From contig NZ_BAKN01000015.1 of the NCBI RefSeq assembly GCF_000614205.1, positions 1 to 64,000 on the forward strand: DNA of 64,000 bases, in the 5' to 3' direction. This document shows, one piece after another, positions 25,941 to 36,200 of the stretch (the first letter of the stretch is position 1; each line of letters begins with the position of its first letter). The DNA comes from Hoylesella saccharolytica JCM 17484 (GTDB lineage Bacteria; Bacteroidota; Bacteroidia; Bacteroidales; Bacteroidaceae). The translations under genes were made by a program, and so were the position numbers. The notes below the pieces were generated by a model, which ran no database searches, had not been told where the DNA came from, and worked only from the letters and a program-made list of their open reading frames with translations.

Positions 25941-28757
25941 TTACTTCTCAGGCATCATTGTAACCTGTATTCGGTTGCCTGCTTTGAGAAAGTCTTTTAC
26001 AAAACTACTGATGCTTTCGGGTGTTTGGGCAGCTACCAGTGCTTTATAATCGGTGTGCGAATCTATACCATAACGATAGAACATACCGATAACGTTTACC
26101 CAATAGCCATTAGTTTTCACCGCATAGTCAGCCTCTTTGAGCATATACTCTTTCACTTTAGCAAGCATCGAGGCATCGCAAGTAGTTGCCAAATTCTGCA
26201 TTTCATCATGCATAATCTGTAACGCTTCTGTCGATTTTTCAGGTTTCATGGGACAATAAGCGTATATTGTAACGTTGTGATAATCATCGTCGATAGTGGC
26301 CGAGCCCGCTGCACCGCACGAATAAGCAGCACTTGCCTCCTCGCGTATCTTCTTCAGATAAACCATACTTAATATCTGACCTGCTATATTGGCTTTGATG
26401 GCTGCCTCAATGGTGTAAGGCATATCTTCATTAAACCATACCATGGTAGCGTTAGCCTTAGGTGTTTCCATCTTACGGGTAAAGTCGTTATTAACGATAC
26501 CTTTTTGAAGGTTGAGTACACGTTTGCCTTTGACATTCTTACCTTTTGACGGAAGAGAGCCCAAATAGCGACAAATAAGGGGTCGAATGGTGTTTTCGTC
26601 ATAGTTTCCGATAATCGTAAAGCGCCATCCGTTGGCATTTGCTGTTCGCTCAGCTGCCATCTGAAGGATGCGATCGTAGTTAATGGCGGGCAAATCGCTC
26701 AACTCCATCGGTTTTACACGTTTGTTATGACCATACATTGTGGCCGTAACCGAGTCTTGATAAGCTATATCGGGTGAAGCCGAACGGTTTTTCAGATTAA
26801 TCTTCAAACTCTCGATCATGGCATCAAACGACTTCTGGTCTTTCGCTATTTTTGTAAAATGAAGATACACGAGCTGCAACATTGCTTCGATATCTTTAGG
26901 TGTCGACGAACCCGATACCTGCATACGCTTGTCGCCCATAGTCAAACTTGCAGTGGCTATTTTACCTGCCATCGCCTTTGTGAGCTCTGTATTCGAAAAG
27001 TTTCCTAATCCGCTGATATTTATCACATTGTCAAACACCTCCAGATTAATAAAATCTTTCTCACCATAAAACGAACTTCCGCCGCCGCCATTGCCATTCA
27101 GCGTTACTTGGTCTTTCTTAAAATCAGTCTTCTTCAACAACACCGTAACGCCGTTTGAAAGTTTTATCTCAGTAAAATCAAACTTTTCGTTGCGCTTTTC
27201 GCTCTTAATCTTGCCGGGTTTGGGCAATTTAGACATCAGCGGTTCATTCTTCACATTATCCACATACGGCGCCAACTTCTCTGTACGCGCTTCTTTTACA
27301 GCCGTTAAAAGCTGCGTTTCAGTGGGATAAACGCTACCCTCCTTCTCCGGATTAAAATTAATAATCACCAAATTGGTGTCACTTTTGGATACCAGAGACT
27401 TGAAAACCTCGTTCACATATTCGATGGGAACATTGGGAACAATCTGTTTGAGCATCTGATAAGAATATTCCAGCGATGGAATGGGCTCGTTAGAAAGAAA
27501 ATGGTCTTTATACTCTGATGCAAACTGCTCCGTAAAACGCTTGTCGCGATTACTGTACATCTTATCGAGCGAACTGAGTGCATTGATTTTTGAACGGTTA
27601 TACTCAGTTTCTGTAAATCCAAATTCTGCAGCCCTCAAAGCCTCCTCATAAACAGCCTTTAACGCTGCTGCTGTAAGCGAAATATCTTTGGGTACAGCTG
27701 CAATGGTAAATGCGTCCTTTGTTTTAGCAAAAATATAGTTGCCGTCACTTGTACCTGCACCCACAAATGGACAGTCAGGTTTCTGTGCGACTTCATTTAA
27801 ACGTTCATTCAAAAGCCCTATTCCAACTTCCTTTATGTAGAGGTAAATCAGATATTTAAGATTTCCTTTTACCGAATCGGGTATAGCCTCGTGCTTTATC
27901 ATTAGCTGAACGATGCTGCTTCTTTCTTCCTTATCCTTATCAATAATTACGATGGGAGCATGGTTATCAGGTACTTGCTCATCCATAACAGGTAACGCAT
28001 TGAGCGGATTTTTTAAGTCACCGAACAATCTTTTAATTTCCGCCTCAACATGATCTACATCTACATCGCCCACCACGATAATGCCTTGATTGTTGGGATG
28101 ATACCATTTTTCGTAATAGTTGCGTAGCTCTTTGTACTTAAAATTATCCACCACACTCATCAGGCCAATGGGATAACGCACACCATATTTAGAACCCGGA
28201 TAAAGTTTGGGTAAGTTTCGCTCAAACATTCTGCTTCTTGCACTGGTACGCAAGCGCCACTCTTCGTGTATCACACCACGTTCTTGATCAATCTCTTTCG
28301 GATCTAACGTCAGGCTTCCAGCCCAATCGCGCAGTATCAACAAACACGAATCAAGCGCACTTTGCCGTGCTGTAGGCACATTGTCTATATTATAGACCGT
28401 TTGGTCAATACTGGTATACGCATTCAAATCAACACCAAACTTCACGCCTAAGCTTTCGCAATAGCGCAGCAAAGCATCACCCGGAAAATGCTTGGTACCA
28501 TTAAAACACATATGTTCAAGGAAGTGTGCCAGTCCGCGTTGATTTTCTTCTTCTTGTATTGAACCCACTTTCTGTGCGATATAAAAGTTTGCGCGATGTT
28601 CAGGCCAGTTATTATAACGAATATAATACGTAAGTCCATTCTTTAATTTGCCTATTCTAACCGCCGAATCCACCGGCAATTTCGTCATCAGCATTTGTGC
28701 TTGCACCGTTCCTGCAACGGAAAGGAGCACAAGCAAAAACCAATTTTTGATTCGCAT
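25941..28757 (-). CDS. Periplasmic M16 family zinc metallopeptidase
   Basis: The 938-residue protein has a signal peptide (MRIKNWFLLVLLSVAGTVQAQ) and two M16 halves. The N-terminal half has the inverted zinc motif HFLEH (H78, E81, H82) with the third ligand region 'DQERGVIHEEW' (about E159). The C-terminal half (about 500-938) is the inactive partner domain with 'ANATMVWFNEDMPYT' and 'IREEASAAYSCGAAGS'. This is the usual pitrilysin-like double-length form of Bacteroidetes. It probably degrades peptides in the periplasm. It stands alone, downstream of the tRNA-Gln terminator. A -7-like TAACTTTG lies on the minus strand at 28828-28821. Confidence 0.9.
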   Translation of the reverse strand: MRIKNWFLLVLLSVAGTVQAQMLMTKLPVDSAVRIGKLKNGLTYYIRYNNWPEHRANFYIAQKVGSIQEEENQRGLAHFLEHMCFNGTKHFPGDALLRYCESLGVKFGVDLNAYTSIDQTVYNIDNVPTARQSALDSCLLILRDWAGSLTLDPKEIDQERGVIHEEWRLRTSARSRMFERNLPKLYPGSKYGVRYPIGLMSVVDNFKYKELRNYYEKWYHPNNQGIIVVGDVDVDHVEAEIKRLFGDLKNPLNALPVMDEQVPDNHAPIVIIDKDKEERSSIVQLMIKHEAIPDSVKGNLKYLIYLYIKEVGIGLLNERLNEVAQKPDCPFVGAGTSDGNYIFAKTKDAFTIAAVPKDISLTAAALKAVYEEALRAAEFGFTETEYNRSKINALSSLDKMYSNRDKRFTEQFASEYKDHFLSNEPIPSLEYSYQMLKQIVPNVPIEYVNEVFKSLVSKSDTNLVIINFNPEKEGSVYPTETQLLTAVKEARTEKLAPYVDNVKNEPLMSKLPKPGKIKSEKRNEKFDFTEIKLSNGVTVLLKKTDFKKDQVTLNGNGGGGSSFYGEKDFINLEVFDNVINISGLGNFSNTELTKAMAGKIATASLTMGDKRMQVSGSSTPKDIEAMLQLVYLHFTKIAKDQKSFDAMIESLKINLKNRSASPDIAYQDSVTATMYGHNKRVKPMELSDLPAINYDRILQMAAERTANANGWRFTIIGNYDENTIRPLICRYLGSLPSKGKNVKGKRVLNLQKGIVNNDFTRKMETPKANATMVWFNEDMPYTIEAAIKANIAGQILSMVYLKKIREEASAAYSCGAAGSATIDDDYHNVTIYAYCPMKPEKSTEALQIMHDEMQNLATTCDASMLAKVKEYMLKEADYAVKTNGYWVNVIGMFYRYGIDSHTDYKALVAAQTPESISSFVKDFLKAGNRIQVTMMPEK

Positions 28758-28979
28758 AAAATGTTATAGTTAAATTGTTAAATAATTACTTATTATCTGG
28801 AAGACAAAGGTTGGGTTGCGCAAAGTTACGTAAATTTCTTGAGCCCTCTGTTTGTACAGGGTTTATTTGTCTAAAATCAGCCTATCTGAACAATAATTAA
28901 GATTTCTACCAAACAAATCTTCGGTTACCATTCGTTCCCCTTTCGCTATTCAACCACAAAACAAGCCCAATTGAAAAAA

Positions 28980-29019
28980 ATAGAACGCAGACCATTGAAA
29001 TCAATAATCTGCGTTCTAT
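28980..29019 (-). terminator. Terminator after tRNA-Gln
   Basis: TAGAACGCAGA (28981-28991) and TCTGCGTTCTA (29008-29018) form an 11-bp stem, followed on the minus strand by a T run, the complement of the A run at 28974-28980. It lies 3 bp past the tRNA 3' end. Confidence 0.8.
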
Positions 29020-29022
29020 ATG

Positions 29023-29093
29023 TTGTCCCAGATGGACTCGAACCACCGCTGACAGAACCAAAAACTGTAGTGCTACCATTACACCATGGGACA
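29023..29093 (-). tRNA. tRNA-Gln (anticodon TTG)
   Basis: The 71-nt minus-strand sequence folds as a cloverleaf. The acceptor stem is TGTCCCA/TGGGACA with discriminator A. The D-arm is GGTGTAATGGTAGCAC-like, the anticodon loop TTTTGGT with TTG at 34-36, and the T-arm GGTGG-TTCGAGT-CCATC. The pair 31/39 appears as T-T, a mismatch at the base of the anticodon stem. CCA is not encoded. It lies between tyrS and the M16 gene on the same strand. Confidence 0.93.
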
Positions 29094-29160
29094 AATGCGG
29101 ATGCAAAGGTAGTTGTTTTTTACACTACCTCCAAATATTTTATCGGTTTTTTACCAAGAC

Positions 29161-30461
29161 TTATCTAATTGTTATCAGATAATAATTCTTCTTTCCACGC
29201 TGTACAAGCAGATACTTTTCATCAATAAGATCCTCCACTGAAATAATTCTGTCGAATGCCTCCAGCTTTTCCTTGTTCAGAGAAACGCCTCCACCCTGTA
29301 CCATTTTTCGCATTTCACCTTTGCTTGGGAAGATTTGGGCATCTTCCCGAGTAAAGATTTCGATGGCAGGTTGCCCTAGAACATCTTTTGAAAGTTCAAA
29401 ATGAGGCACACCTTCAAATACATCCAATAGTGTCTGTTCATCCAATTTCAGAAGGCTCTCTTTAGTAGCTTTACCAAAAAGGATATTACTTGCTTCGATA
29501 GCCATGTCAAGATCGGCCTGCGAATGTACCATAATAGTAACCTCTTCTGCCAACCTTCTCTGCAGAATTCGGCGTCCAGGATCTTGCCTATGCTCTGTAA
29601 CGAGGGTATCTACAACCTCCTTTTCAAGCGAAGTAAATATCTTGATATACCGTTCGGCATCGTCGTCACTGACATTAAGCCAGAATTGATAGAAAGCATA
29701 AGGTGTAGTTCGCTTCGGGTCGAGCCATATATTTCCGCTCTCAGTTTTGCCGAATTTCTTCCCGTCAGACTTGGTAATGAGCGGACAGGTCAATGCAAAT
29801 GCTTCAGATTCGTTGCCCAATGTACGGCGAATTAACTCAGTTCCGGTGGTCATATTACCCCACTGGTCGTTACCCCCAAGCTGCAATTTGCAACCCTTAC
29901 TTTTATAAAGATGTAAAAATCGTAGCCTTGCAACAGCTGATAGGTAAACTCTGTAAATGAAAGACCATCTCGGGCTTCACCATTCAGACGTTTCTGAACA
30001 CTATCTTTTGCCATCATATAGTTAACAGTAATGTGTTTTCCTACAGTTCTGGCAAAGTCCAAAAAGCTGAAATCTTTCATCCAATCGTAATTATTTACCA
30101 TTTCAGCAGCGTTTTCAGCTTTGCTTTCAAAATCTAAAAACTTTGCAACCTGAGCCTTGATACACTCTTGATTGTGGTAAAGTGTGGTAGAATCAAGCAG
30201 ATTTCTTTCCTGACTTTTTCCTGAAGGGTCACCAATCATACCCGTTGCACCACCTACCAGGATAATGGGTTTATGGCCGCAGTGCTGCAGATGACGCAAC
30301 ATCATAATACCACAAAGATGTCCGATATGCAGAGAATCTGCCGTTGGATCGGTTCCGAGATAAGCTGTCACCATCTCTTTTTGCAACAACTCTTCGGTAC
30401 CAGGCATAATTTGCGCCAACATTCCGCGCCATTTTAGTTCTTCAACGAAGTTTTTTATCAT
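29161..30461 (-). CDS. tyrS: Tyrosyl-tRNA synthetase (one-base frameshift)
   Basis: With one base restored the protein is 433 residues, the normal length for TyrS. The class I signature HIGH is at residues 45-48 ('[11 protein letters not shown]'). The KMSKS equivalent is '[12 protein letters not shown]', and a C-terminal S4-like RNA-binding part ('[17 protein letters not shown]') follows. It charges tRNA-Tyr in the cytoplasm. The frame breaks at about 29913: '[15 protein letters not shown]' becomes '[23 protein letters not shown]' with one extra C (G on the plus strand), restoring the conserved '[10 protein letters not shown]' motif. Since tyrS is essential and no second copy is visible, the break is almost certainly a sequence error. 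Confidence 0.93.
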
Positions 30462-30513
30462 TGTATGAAAGTCTTAATTTCGTATATTCAAATTCAAAAT
30501 ATCATTTCTCAGG

Positions 30514-30765
30514 TTATGGAACAGGGTCGTATCCGCTTCCTCCCCATGGGTTACATCTCAATATCCGCCAAATAGCTAAAGCCATTCCTTTAATCGGTCC
30601 GTGCTTGATAAGCGCCTGTTTGGCATATTCAGAACAAGTAGGTGTAAATCTACAAGATGGCGGTGTATAAGGTGATATGACCGTTTGATAAAAATGTATG
30701 GGTAAAAGTAGCAACCATGTCAATACCTGCACCAAACAATGAAAAGTCCCTTGCACTGTTTTCAT
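30514..30765 (-). CDS. yidD: Membrane protein insertion efficiency factor
   Basis: The 83-residue protein has an N-terminal hydrophobic/amphipathic helix ('[22 protein letters not shown]') and the family core '[19 protein letters not shown]' and '[17 protein letters not shown]'. YidD proteins assist YidC-dependent membrane insertion at the inner membrane. The start overlaps the rnpA stop by 4 bp, the usual rnpA-yidD coupling. Confidence 0.95.
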   Translation of the reverse strand: MKTVQGTFHCLVQVLTWLLLLPIHFYQTVISPYTPPSCRFTPTCSEYAKQALIKHGPIKGMALAIWRILRCNPWGGSGYDPVP

Positions 30766-31172
30766 AGTTTTTCGGCTACACGTTTTAAAAGATTGATAAC
30801 CTTACTTTCTACCTCTTTGCTGTCATGTAGATGGGTATCTTGCCATAAAAAGCCTATAATAAGCATCTGACCTTCGGGAACCTTTTGCAGCAATAAATAC
30901 TTATTTTTTCGATAAGCCTCACGCAATTGACGCTTTACTCTATTACGTTTTACGGCATGTTTAAATTTTCGCTTCGATACGCTGACCAATATTTTCGCAG
31001 CTACTCCCTCGCTATTGTCCACCTCTGCCTTGGGCGAACAAATGTACACCATTCGCACAGGAAAAGCAGACAACGAACAACTGTTTCCTTCACAGAAAAG
31101 CCTTTCTACCTGTTTTCGTCCGCAAACCCGCTCCTTCTTATGTAATGTTTGTGAAAACGGTGTAGGCATCAC
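30762..31172 (-). CDS. rnpA: Ribonuclease P protein component
   Basis: The 136-residue basic protein has the family signature '[22 protein letters not shown]' (RNR motif) and an N-terminal '[21 protein letters not shown]'. It binds RNase P RNA and supports 5' maturation of tRNAs. Length is typical. It lies between hemD and yidD. The first two codons are both Met, so the start could be one codon later. Confidence 0.93.
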   Translation of the reverse strand: MMPTPFSQTLHKKERVCGRKQVERLFCEGNSCSLSAFPVRMVYICSPKAEVDNSEGVAAKILVSVSKRKFKHAVKRNRVKRQLREAYRKNKYLLLQKVPEGQMLIIGFLWQDTHLHDSKEVESKVINLLKRVAEKL

Positions 31173-31231
31173 TACTTCTTTTGCCTATTTTCAACTGGCA
31201 TATTCGCCCGTTTAAATAGTTATTGTACTTC

Positions 31232-31978
31232 TTACCTATTTTTTTCAAGATAAGCTTTCAATGCGCTCGACATTGAGGGGTATTCTTTTGAAGGCGCCTG
31301 AAAATCCAAACGCAACCCCTCGTCTGTAACAGCTTTGGATGTGGCAGGTCCAAACGTACCGATACGAACATCTTTTTGTTCAAACTTAGGGAAATCTTTC
31401 ACAAATGATTTTACACCAGTAGGACTCACAAAGATCAGCATATCATAGTCAAAGGTCTTGATTTCTTCGGGTGTAAAATTGTTGGTTATCGTCCGATACA
31501 TCGCACATTCGGTATGATGCAGTTTTTTAGTATTTAGCAAATTAGCAATATCGTCGGTATGATTATCACTCAAGGGTACGAGATATTTCTCTTGTTTATG
31601 TTTCACCATCAAGGGCAGAAGATCTTCCATCTTACCAGTTGATCCAAAAAACACCTTCCTTTTGCGATATTGCACATACTTTTGAATGTAAAGTGCAATC
31701 GTTTCTGTTACGCAAAAATACTTCAGATCTTCGGTAATAGGCACGCGCAACTCCTTGGCCAAACTAAAAAAGTGGTCTATAGCATGTCTGGATGTGAATA
31801 CGATTGCCGTATAATTAGGGATGCTTACTTTTTGTTCGCGAAATTCCTTGGATGTAATGGGTTCCACCTGAACAAACGGACGAAAAACCAAACTAACTCC
31901 AAAATCCCTTTCTATCTCAAAATATGGCGACTTATCACTTGTCGGCTTAGGCTGAGATATTAAAATCTTTTTAACCAT
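31232..31978 (-). CDS. hemD: Uroporphyrinogen-III synthase-like protein
   Basis: The 248-residue protein has the two-lobed HemD fold pattern: 'VKKILISQPKP', 'YTAIVFTSRHAIDHFFSLAKEL' (lobe 1), 'DYDMLIFVSPTGVKSFVKDFP' and 'VRIGTFGPATSKAVTDEGLRLD' (lobe 2). The family closes hydroxymethylbilane to uroporphyrinogen III. HemD is very diverged in sequence. In Bacteroidetes this copy beside DUF4271 and rnpA is often annotated so, but other haem genes are absent from the window, so the catalytic role is family-based. It starts 22 bp after the corrected end of the DUF4271 gene. Confidence 0.8.
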   Translation of the reverse strand: MVKKILISQPKPTSDKSPYFEIERDFGVSLVFRPFVQVEPITSKEFREQKVSIPNYTAIVFTSRHAIDHFFSLAKELRVPITEDLKYFCVTETIALYIQKYVQYRKRKVFFGSTGKMEDLLPLMVKHKQEKYLVPLSDNHTDDIANLLNTKKLHHTECAMYRTITNNFTPEEIKTFDYDMLIFVSPTGVKSFVKDFPKFEQKDVRIGTFGPATSKAVTDEGLRLDFQAPSKEYPSMSSALKAYLEKNR

Positions 31979-32000
31979 CTATTATCTTAGAAATTTATTT

Positions 32001-33004
32001 TCAAGTAATCGGCAGCAATCGCAAGGTACGCAACAAGGCGCACAGAGGTACGATTTCGAGGGCACAAAAGTACAAAAATATTTGTAAAAAACCGGTTTTT
32101 GACGGAAAAAGAGTACAAATTGCTTATAAAACGACAGTAATTTAGCCAATATAATAACAACAACTGTATATGTTAAACAGCTTTCAGCCGAAAGCTTAAA
32201 GTATGCTTGCAGCATTACAATAGGTAAAAGCAGTACACCCTCAGATGAAACTATGAAAAGATAAGACTTGATCCAAATTACATTATTTCGTTTATCAAAA
32301 AATGGCCAATTGACAGCTTGATAAAGAAGACCCTTCAATAAGAAATAAGCGATAAAGACTCCTGTTCCTATACTTATTATTATATACTGATCAAAAATAA
32401 ACGTATCTCCATAATGCACATGGATATAAGAAAAAAATAGAATAGAAAACAGCAAACAAGTTTGCAAACACAAAAACAGCTGAAAACGTACTTCTGTAGC
32501 AGTTTCACCGACAACCGATGTACCATAATTTGGAGCATAGAAGATGTACTTTATCTGCCGAATAATAAAATCACGTGATTGGATAAAGGCCAGACACCCC
32601 AAAAGCAAGCATGCTAACAGCAAACTGGTCATCAAATCATCCCTGGCGATGGTATAGGGAATAGGATCTCCTGCTACGCCCGACCTACCGCCGGCAAGTT
32701 CAGGATGAAAAAGCGAATTTTCAGAAAAGAAACTTTCTCTGTAATACTGTGGTAAACTGACATCACGAATATCCTTTCCCGGTTTATGCCCAGGTAAATG
32801 TAGTGTATCGGGACGATTACTCCAAGTAATCGTTGAGGGTTTAATATGCTCCTGTATGGCAGAATCTTGTTGCTCAGGTGTGGCATCTTTAGGCAACCAA
32901 CTCAGCACTTCTTGTGGCGTTGGCTGTTTGTGGTGCTGAGCAATACCCTCTTTAGCACTGCTGCTATTCAGCTTTTCTACAACGACAGAATCTACTTTTA
33001 ACAA
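32001..33004 (-). CDS. DUF4271 membrane protein (one-base frameshift near the end)
   Basis: The restored 334-residue protein has a soluble N-terminal part (about 1-125) and about seven hydrophobic helices. DUF4271 proteins occupy this spot upstream of hemD across Bacteroidetes; their function is unknown. In the raw sequence the frame ends at 31982 with a Cys-rich tail ('YLCAPCCVPCDCC') unlike a membrane protein. Adding one A to the A4 run at 32066-32069 (T on the coding strand) gives 'FCALEIVPLCALLRTLRLLPIT' and a stop at 32001, which matches the hydrophobic family ending. It lies 33 bp downstream of metK. Confidence 0.75.
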
Positions 33005-33037
33005 TTTTCGATGTGCTTTTTACAAGCCTTGAAAGGT

Positions 33038-34306
33038 TTAAATAAAAGTTCCTTTAAAAGCTTCCTTTATCTCGTCTACCTTATCCAACTTCTCCCATGT
33101 AAAGAGTTCTACCTCCATTACTTTGCTTTCGTGGTATCGACTACTGAAAGTTTTCTTCACCATTTCGTACTTCCGCCCCACATGTCCGTAAGCAGCGGTT
33201 TCAAGATAAATAGGCTGACGCAGCTTCAGCGTTCGTTCGATAGCTTTCGGCCGCAAGTCAAATAGTTGGCCAATCTTTTGAGCTATCTCACCATCGTTTA
33301 CTTTCACATGACTTCGTCCATAAGTGTTGACATAAATACTGACGGGTTCTGCTACACCAATGGCGTAGCTGATCTGCACCAACATCTCATCGGCCACACC
33401 AGCAGCTACCATATTTTTGGCAATATGCCGTGCGGCATAAGCAGCCGAACGATCCACTTTACTAGGGTCTTTACCCGAAAATGCGCCACCACCGTGTGCC
33501 CCTTTCCCCCCATAAGTATCTACGATGATTTTACGACCGGTAAGACCGGTATCACCGTGCGGGCCTCCGATAACGAACTTTCCGGTAGGATTGACAAAGT
33601 ATTTGATGTCATCATTAAACAGCGCCAAAACTTTTTCACTATGTATCTGTTGTTTTACACGAGGCATCAAAATCTGTACAACATCTTTTTTTATTTGTGC
33701 CAGCATACGCTCGTCGTTATCATCAAACTCGTCGTGTTGCGTGCTTACTACAATAGTATCAACGCGCTGAGGAACACCACTATCAGAATACTCTATCGTA
33801 ACCTGACTTTTCGAGTCAGGCCGTAGATAAGTCATTTGTTTACCTTCTTTGCGAATATCGGCCAATGTTTTTACCAAAAGATGCGCCAAATCGAGCGAAA
33901 CGGGCATATAATTTTCTGTTTCGTTGGTGGCATACCCAAACATCATACCCTGATCTCCTGCCCCCTGCTCGTTCTCTTCACCCCTATTCACACCGCGATT
34001 GATGTCGTCGCTCTGCTCATGAATAGCCGTGAGAACGCCACAGGAGTCGCCATCAAACTGGTATTCCGACTTGGTATAGCCTATCTTCTTAATAGTATTG
34101 CGGGCTATGGTTTGCAAGTCAATATACGATTCAGAGCGTACTTCGCCCATAATCACGACCTGCCCGGTAGTTACAAAAGTTTCGATGGCACAGTGCGCAT
34201 TCTGATCATAAGCCAAAAACTGGTCTACAAGTGCATCCGAAATCTGATCGGATACTTTATCGGGATGCCCTTCAGAAACTGATTCTGATGAAAATAAATA
34301 TGACAT
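33038..34306 (-). CDS. metK: S-adenosylmethionine synthetase
   Basis: The protein is 422 residues from [20 protein letters not shown]. The open frame extends 18 codons upstream, but this is leader sequence. Signature blocks are '[16 protein letters not shown]', '[12 protein letters not shown]', '[21 protein letters not shown]' and '[22 protein letters not shown]'. It makes SAM from ATP and methionine in the cytoplasm. It is slightly longer than the E. coli enzyme, as is usual in Bacteroidetes. It heads the run metK-DUF4271-hemD-rnpA-yidD-tyrS and has its own promoter and a leader of about 110 nt. Confidence 0.96.
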   Translation of the reverse strand: MSYLFSSESVSEGHPDKVSDQISDALVDQFLAYDQNAHCAIETFVTTGQVVIMGEVRSESYIDLQTIARNTIKKIGYTKSEYQFDGDSCGVLTAIHEQSDDINRGVNRGEENEQGAGDQGMMFGYATNETENYMPVSLDLAHLLVKTLADIRKEGKQMTYLRPDSKSQVTIEYSDSGVPQRVDTIVVSTQHDEFDDNDERMLAQIKKDVVQILMPRVKQQIHSEKVLALFNDDIKYFVNPTGKFVIGGPHGDTGLTGRKIIVDTYGGKGAHGGGAFSGKDPSKVDRSAAYAARHIAKNMVAAGVADEMLVQISYAIGVAEPVSIYVNTYGRSHVKVNDGEIAQKIGQLFDLRPKAIERTLKLRQPIYLETAAYGHVGRKYEMVKKTFSSRYHESKVMEVELFTWEKLDKVDEIKEAFKGTFI

Positions 34307-34422
34307 AATGATAATTTTTATTGTTGAAAGGATATAAACGGGCTTGCTTTCGCGTGGCAAACAGCTGCTTATAACTCGTTAAAAGGCAACCTGCTTATGC
34401 TCCATTTCAGGTTAAATCGCTA

Positions 34423-34453
34423 CAAAGGTACACCAAAATGATATAAATGCAAA
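34423..34453 (-). promoter_or_regulatory. metK: metK promoter
   Basis: On the minus strand TTTG (34453-34450), a 19-nt gap and TACCTTTG (34430-34423) give a consensus Bacteroidetes promoter. Transcription would start near 34416. The leader then contains AACCTG ... CAGGTT (6-bp arms, about 34387-34412) close to its 5' end. Confidence 0.75.
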
Positions 34454-34495
34454 GTAAAATCAGTTCATCGTGAAGGTTAGAAAACAGATTTTATC

Positions 34496-34534
34496 AAAAA
34501 TTATTCATTGTGAGAGTCACGATGAATAATTTTT
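34496..34534 (-). terminator. Terminator hairpin after the GH43 gene
   Basis: An 18-bp stem (34496-34513 with 34517-34534, one G-U pair, 3-nt loop) begins with AAAAATTATTCAT and ends with ATGAATAATTTTT, so it has T-rich flanks in both directions. It lies about 150 bp past the GH43 stop and 40 bp upstream of the metK promoter, which it insulates. Confidence 0.75.
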
Positions 34535-34687
34535 GCCAACATCACCATGGCATCTGCAGGGTAAAGAGCATTAAAAAAGATAGAAGCTGTTAGCTATACT
34601 AACAACCTCTACCAAGAAAATTCATGTATTAAATTCGTATAGGATTAGCCTCGTATTTGATTGAAACCACATCCGAGCATGATGGGC

Positions 34688-35983
34688 TTATTGCTTGATA
34701 ATCTTTTCGTATTGTTTCTTGCCGTCTTTCTCTATCGACACGATATAAAGACCACTTGTAAGGCCATTCATTACTATATCGGTGTTGCCCACAGCGGTTC
34801 CCTGCTTTATCATCCATCCGCCCACCGTAAGTAAACGCCACGAATAGGTGGTATTTGTGCTGCAGGAGAGTCGAAGACGATCGCTTACAACTCTTGGTAA
34901 AACGCTTACGTCGGTATTGTCAGAACTTTCGTCAGTAAAACTTTCGATGCCTGCCGTGCCGAATAAGGGCTTTGACGAGGTTTGAGACGGGCCACCGTTA
35001 TTGATGCTCGGCCATCCGTCTGCATTCCAATTTACCTTATCCAAAAACACCATCCGGCCTGCTCCGGGATCATTGGCGGCATATCCGTGGTAAAGAACCC
35101 AATATTGTCCAGCATCATCTTGCACAAATTCGGCATTGTGTCCAGGTCCTTTTACCACTGTATTGCCGCTTAACAAGGGGCTGAAAAAGTTATACTGGGC
35201 TTTCTTACCCTGCTTATCGACGTACGGACCAAAAAGCGATTGCGAACGCGCCACAACCAAATGATAAGTGCTTCTGGCACCCTCGCAGCAGCTACCGGCT
35301 GAACCAATGAGGTAATACATACCATCGTGCTTGATGATATAGGTAGCTTCGGTGTGCGTACCAGCAATTTTTCTAGGGGTTACTCCTTGCTTAACAGCTA
35401 GCCCATCGTCGGTTAATTCGATGCCGTAGATACCTCGGAAACTACCCCAAAAAAGATATTTCTTTCCATCGTCTTCAATATAAAAAGGATCAATACTGTT
35501 TTGCACACCTATTTCACTACTGATGAATAGTTTGCCATGATCGGTAAACGGGCCTTTCGGACTGCGTGATGTAGCCACACCAATACCGCAAGCCCACTCT
35601 CCGCCCCATGTAGACATGGAATAGTATAGCACGTATTGGCCATTGATAAAGTTGATGTCAGGTGCCCAGATTCCCCCACCTGAAACAAACTTGGGCCGCG
35701 TAGCATCAGTAAAAACAGTGCCAAACTTACGCCAATGTACCAAATCGGTAGAGCGATAGATGGGCACATTGCGTATATCTTCTGTAGCATAAAGGTAGAA
35801 ATATCCATCCGGTGCCTTAATAACAGTGGGGTCGGGTAGGCTGGTTGGTATTACCGGATTGGTGTATTTATCGTTATTCTGAACATCTGCGAGTAAAGAA
35901 ACCATTGCAGATACTGTGGTTTTACTTGACAGTACACCACAACATACGAAGAGCATAAATAAAAAAGTGGAGATCTTTTTCAT
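34688..35983 (-). CDS. Secreted GH43 family arabinanase/arabinosidase with sorting domain
   Basis: The 431-residue protein has a signal peptide (about 1-26) and a five-bladed GH43 domain (about 40-345). Likely catalytic residues are D51 ('LPDPTVIK', base), D165 ('NSIDPFYIEDDGKKYLFWGS', pKa modulator) and E212 ('GTHTEATYIIKHDGMYYL', acid). The C-terminal 75 residues ('LTSGLYIVSIEKDGKKQYEKIIKQ') resemble a type IX sorting domain. The family includes endo-1,5-alpha-L-arabinanases, beta-xylosidases and arabinofuranosidases; the closest feel is endo-arabinanase. GH51 and GH2 enzymes nearby support pectic arabinan/arabinogalactan breakdown. A TACCTTTG box lies on the minus strand at 36028-36021. 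Confidence 0.82.
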   Translation of the reverse strand: MKKISTFLFMLFVCCGVLSSKTTVSAMVSLLADVQNNDKYTNPVIPTSLPDPTVIKAPDGYFYLYATEDIRNVPIYRSTDLVHWRKFGTVFTDATRPKFVSGGGIWAPDINFINGQYVLYYSMSTWGGEWACGIGVATSRSPKGPFTDHGKLFISSEIGVQNSIDPFYIEDDGKKYLFWGSFRGIYGIELTDDGLAVKQGVTPRKIAGTHTEATYIIKHDGMYYLIGSAGSCCEGARSTYHLVVARSQSLFGPYVDKQGKKAQYNFFSPLLSGNTVVKGPGHNAEFVQDDAGQYWVLYHGYAANDPGAGRMVFLDKVNWNADGWPSINNGGPSQTSSKPLFGTAGIESFTDESSDNTDVSVLPRVVSDRLRLSCSTNTTYSWRLLTVGGWMIKQGTAVGNTDIVMNGLTSGLYIVSIEKDGKKQYEKIIKQ

Positions 35984-36200
35984 ATGGGTTTGTTTTTTAA
36001 TGATAAGATTTGATTTGAAACAAAGGTAGAAACTATTGCCCGTAAATATTCCCCGACGGATATAAAAAACTCGACAATTGCCGGTTTGTTACATATTAAG
36101 GTTGAAATGTTCTATCTTTAAAGACAAAATAAAACGACGGATACAAGTTGTATAGAATAGGATTGGATTGCCAACACATGTATCCGCCGTTAATAAGGGG

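Larger units (their letters stand above)
34307..34687. other. Intergenic region between GH43 and metK
   Basis: It holds the metK leader and promoter (34307-34453), the strong hairpin 34496-34534, and about 150 bp next to the GH43 stop with a GTTAG/CTAAC dyad near 34590. No gene is supported. Confidence 0.6.

Noticed and set aside
33266..33826. 186-codon plus-strand frame antisense to metK
   Set aside because: metK is unambiguous on the other strand, and the antisense product has no recognisable features.
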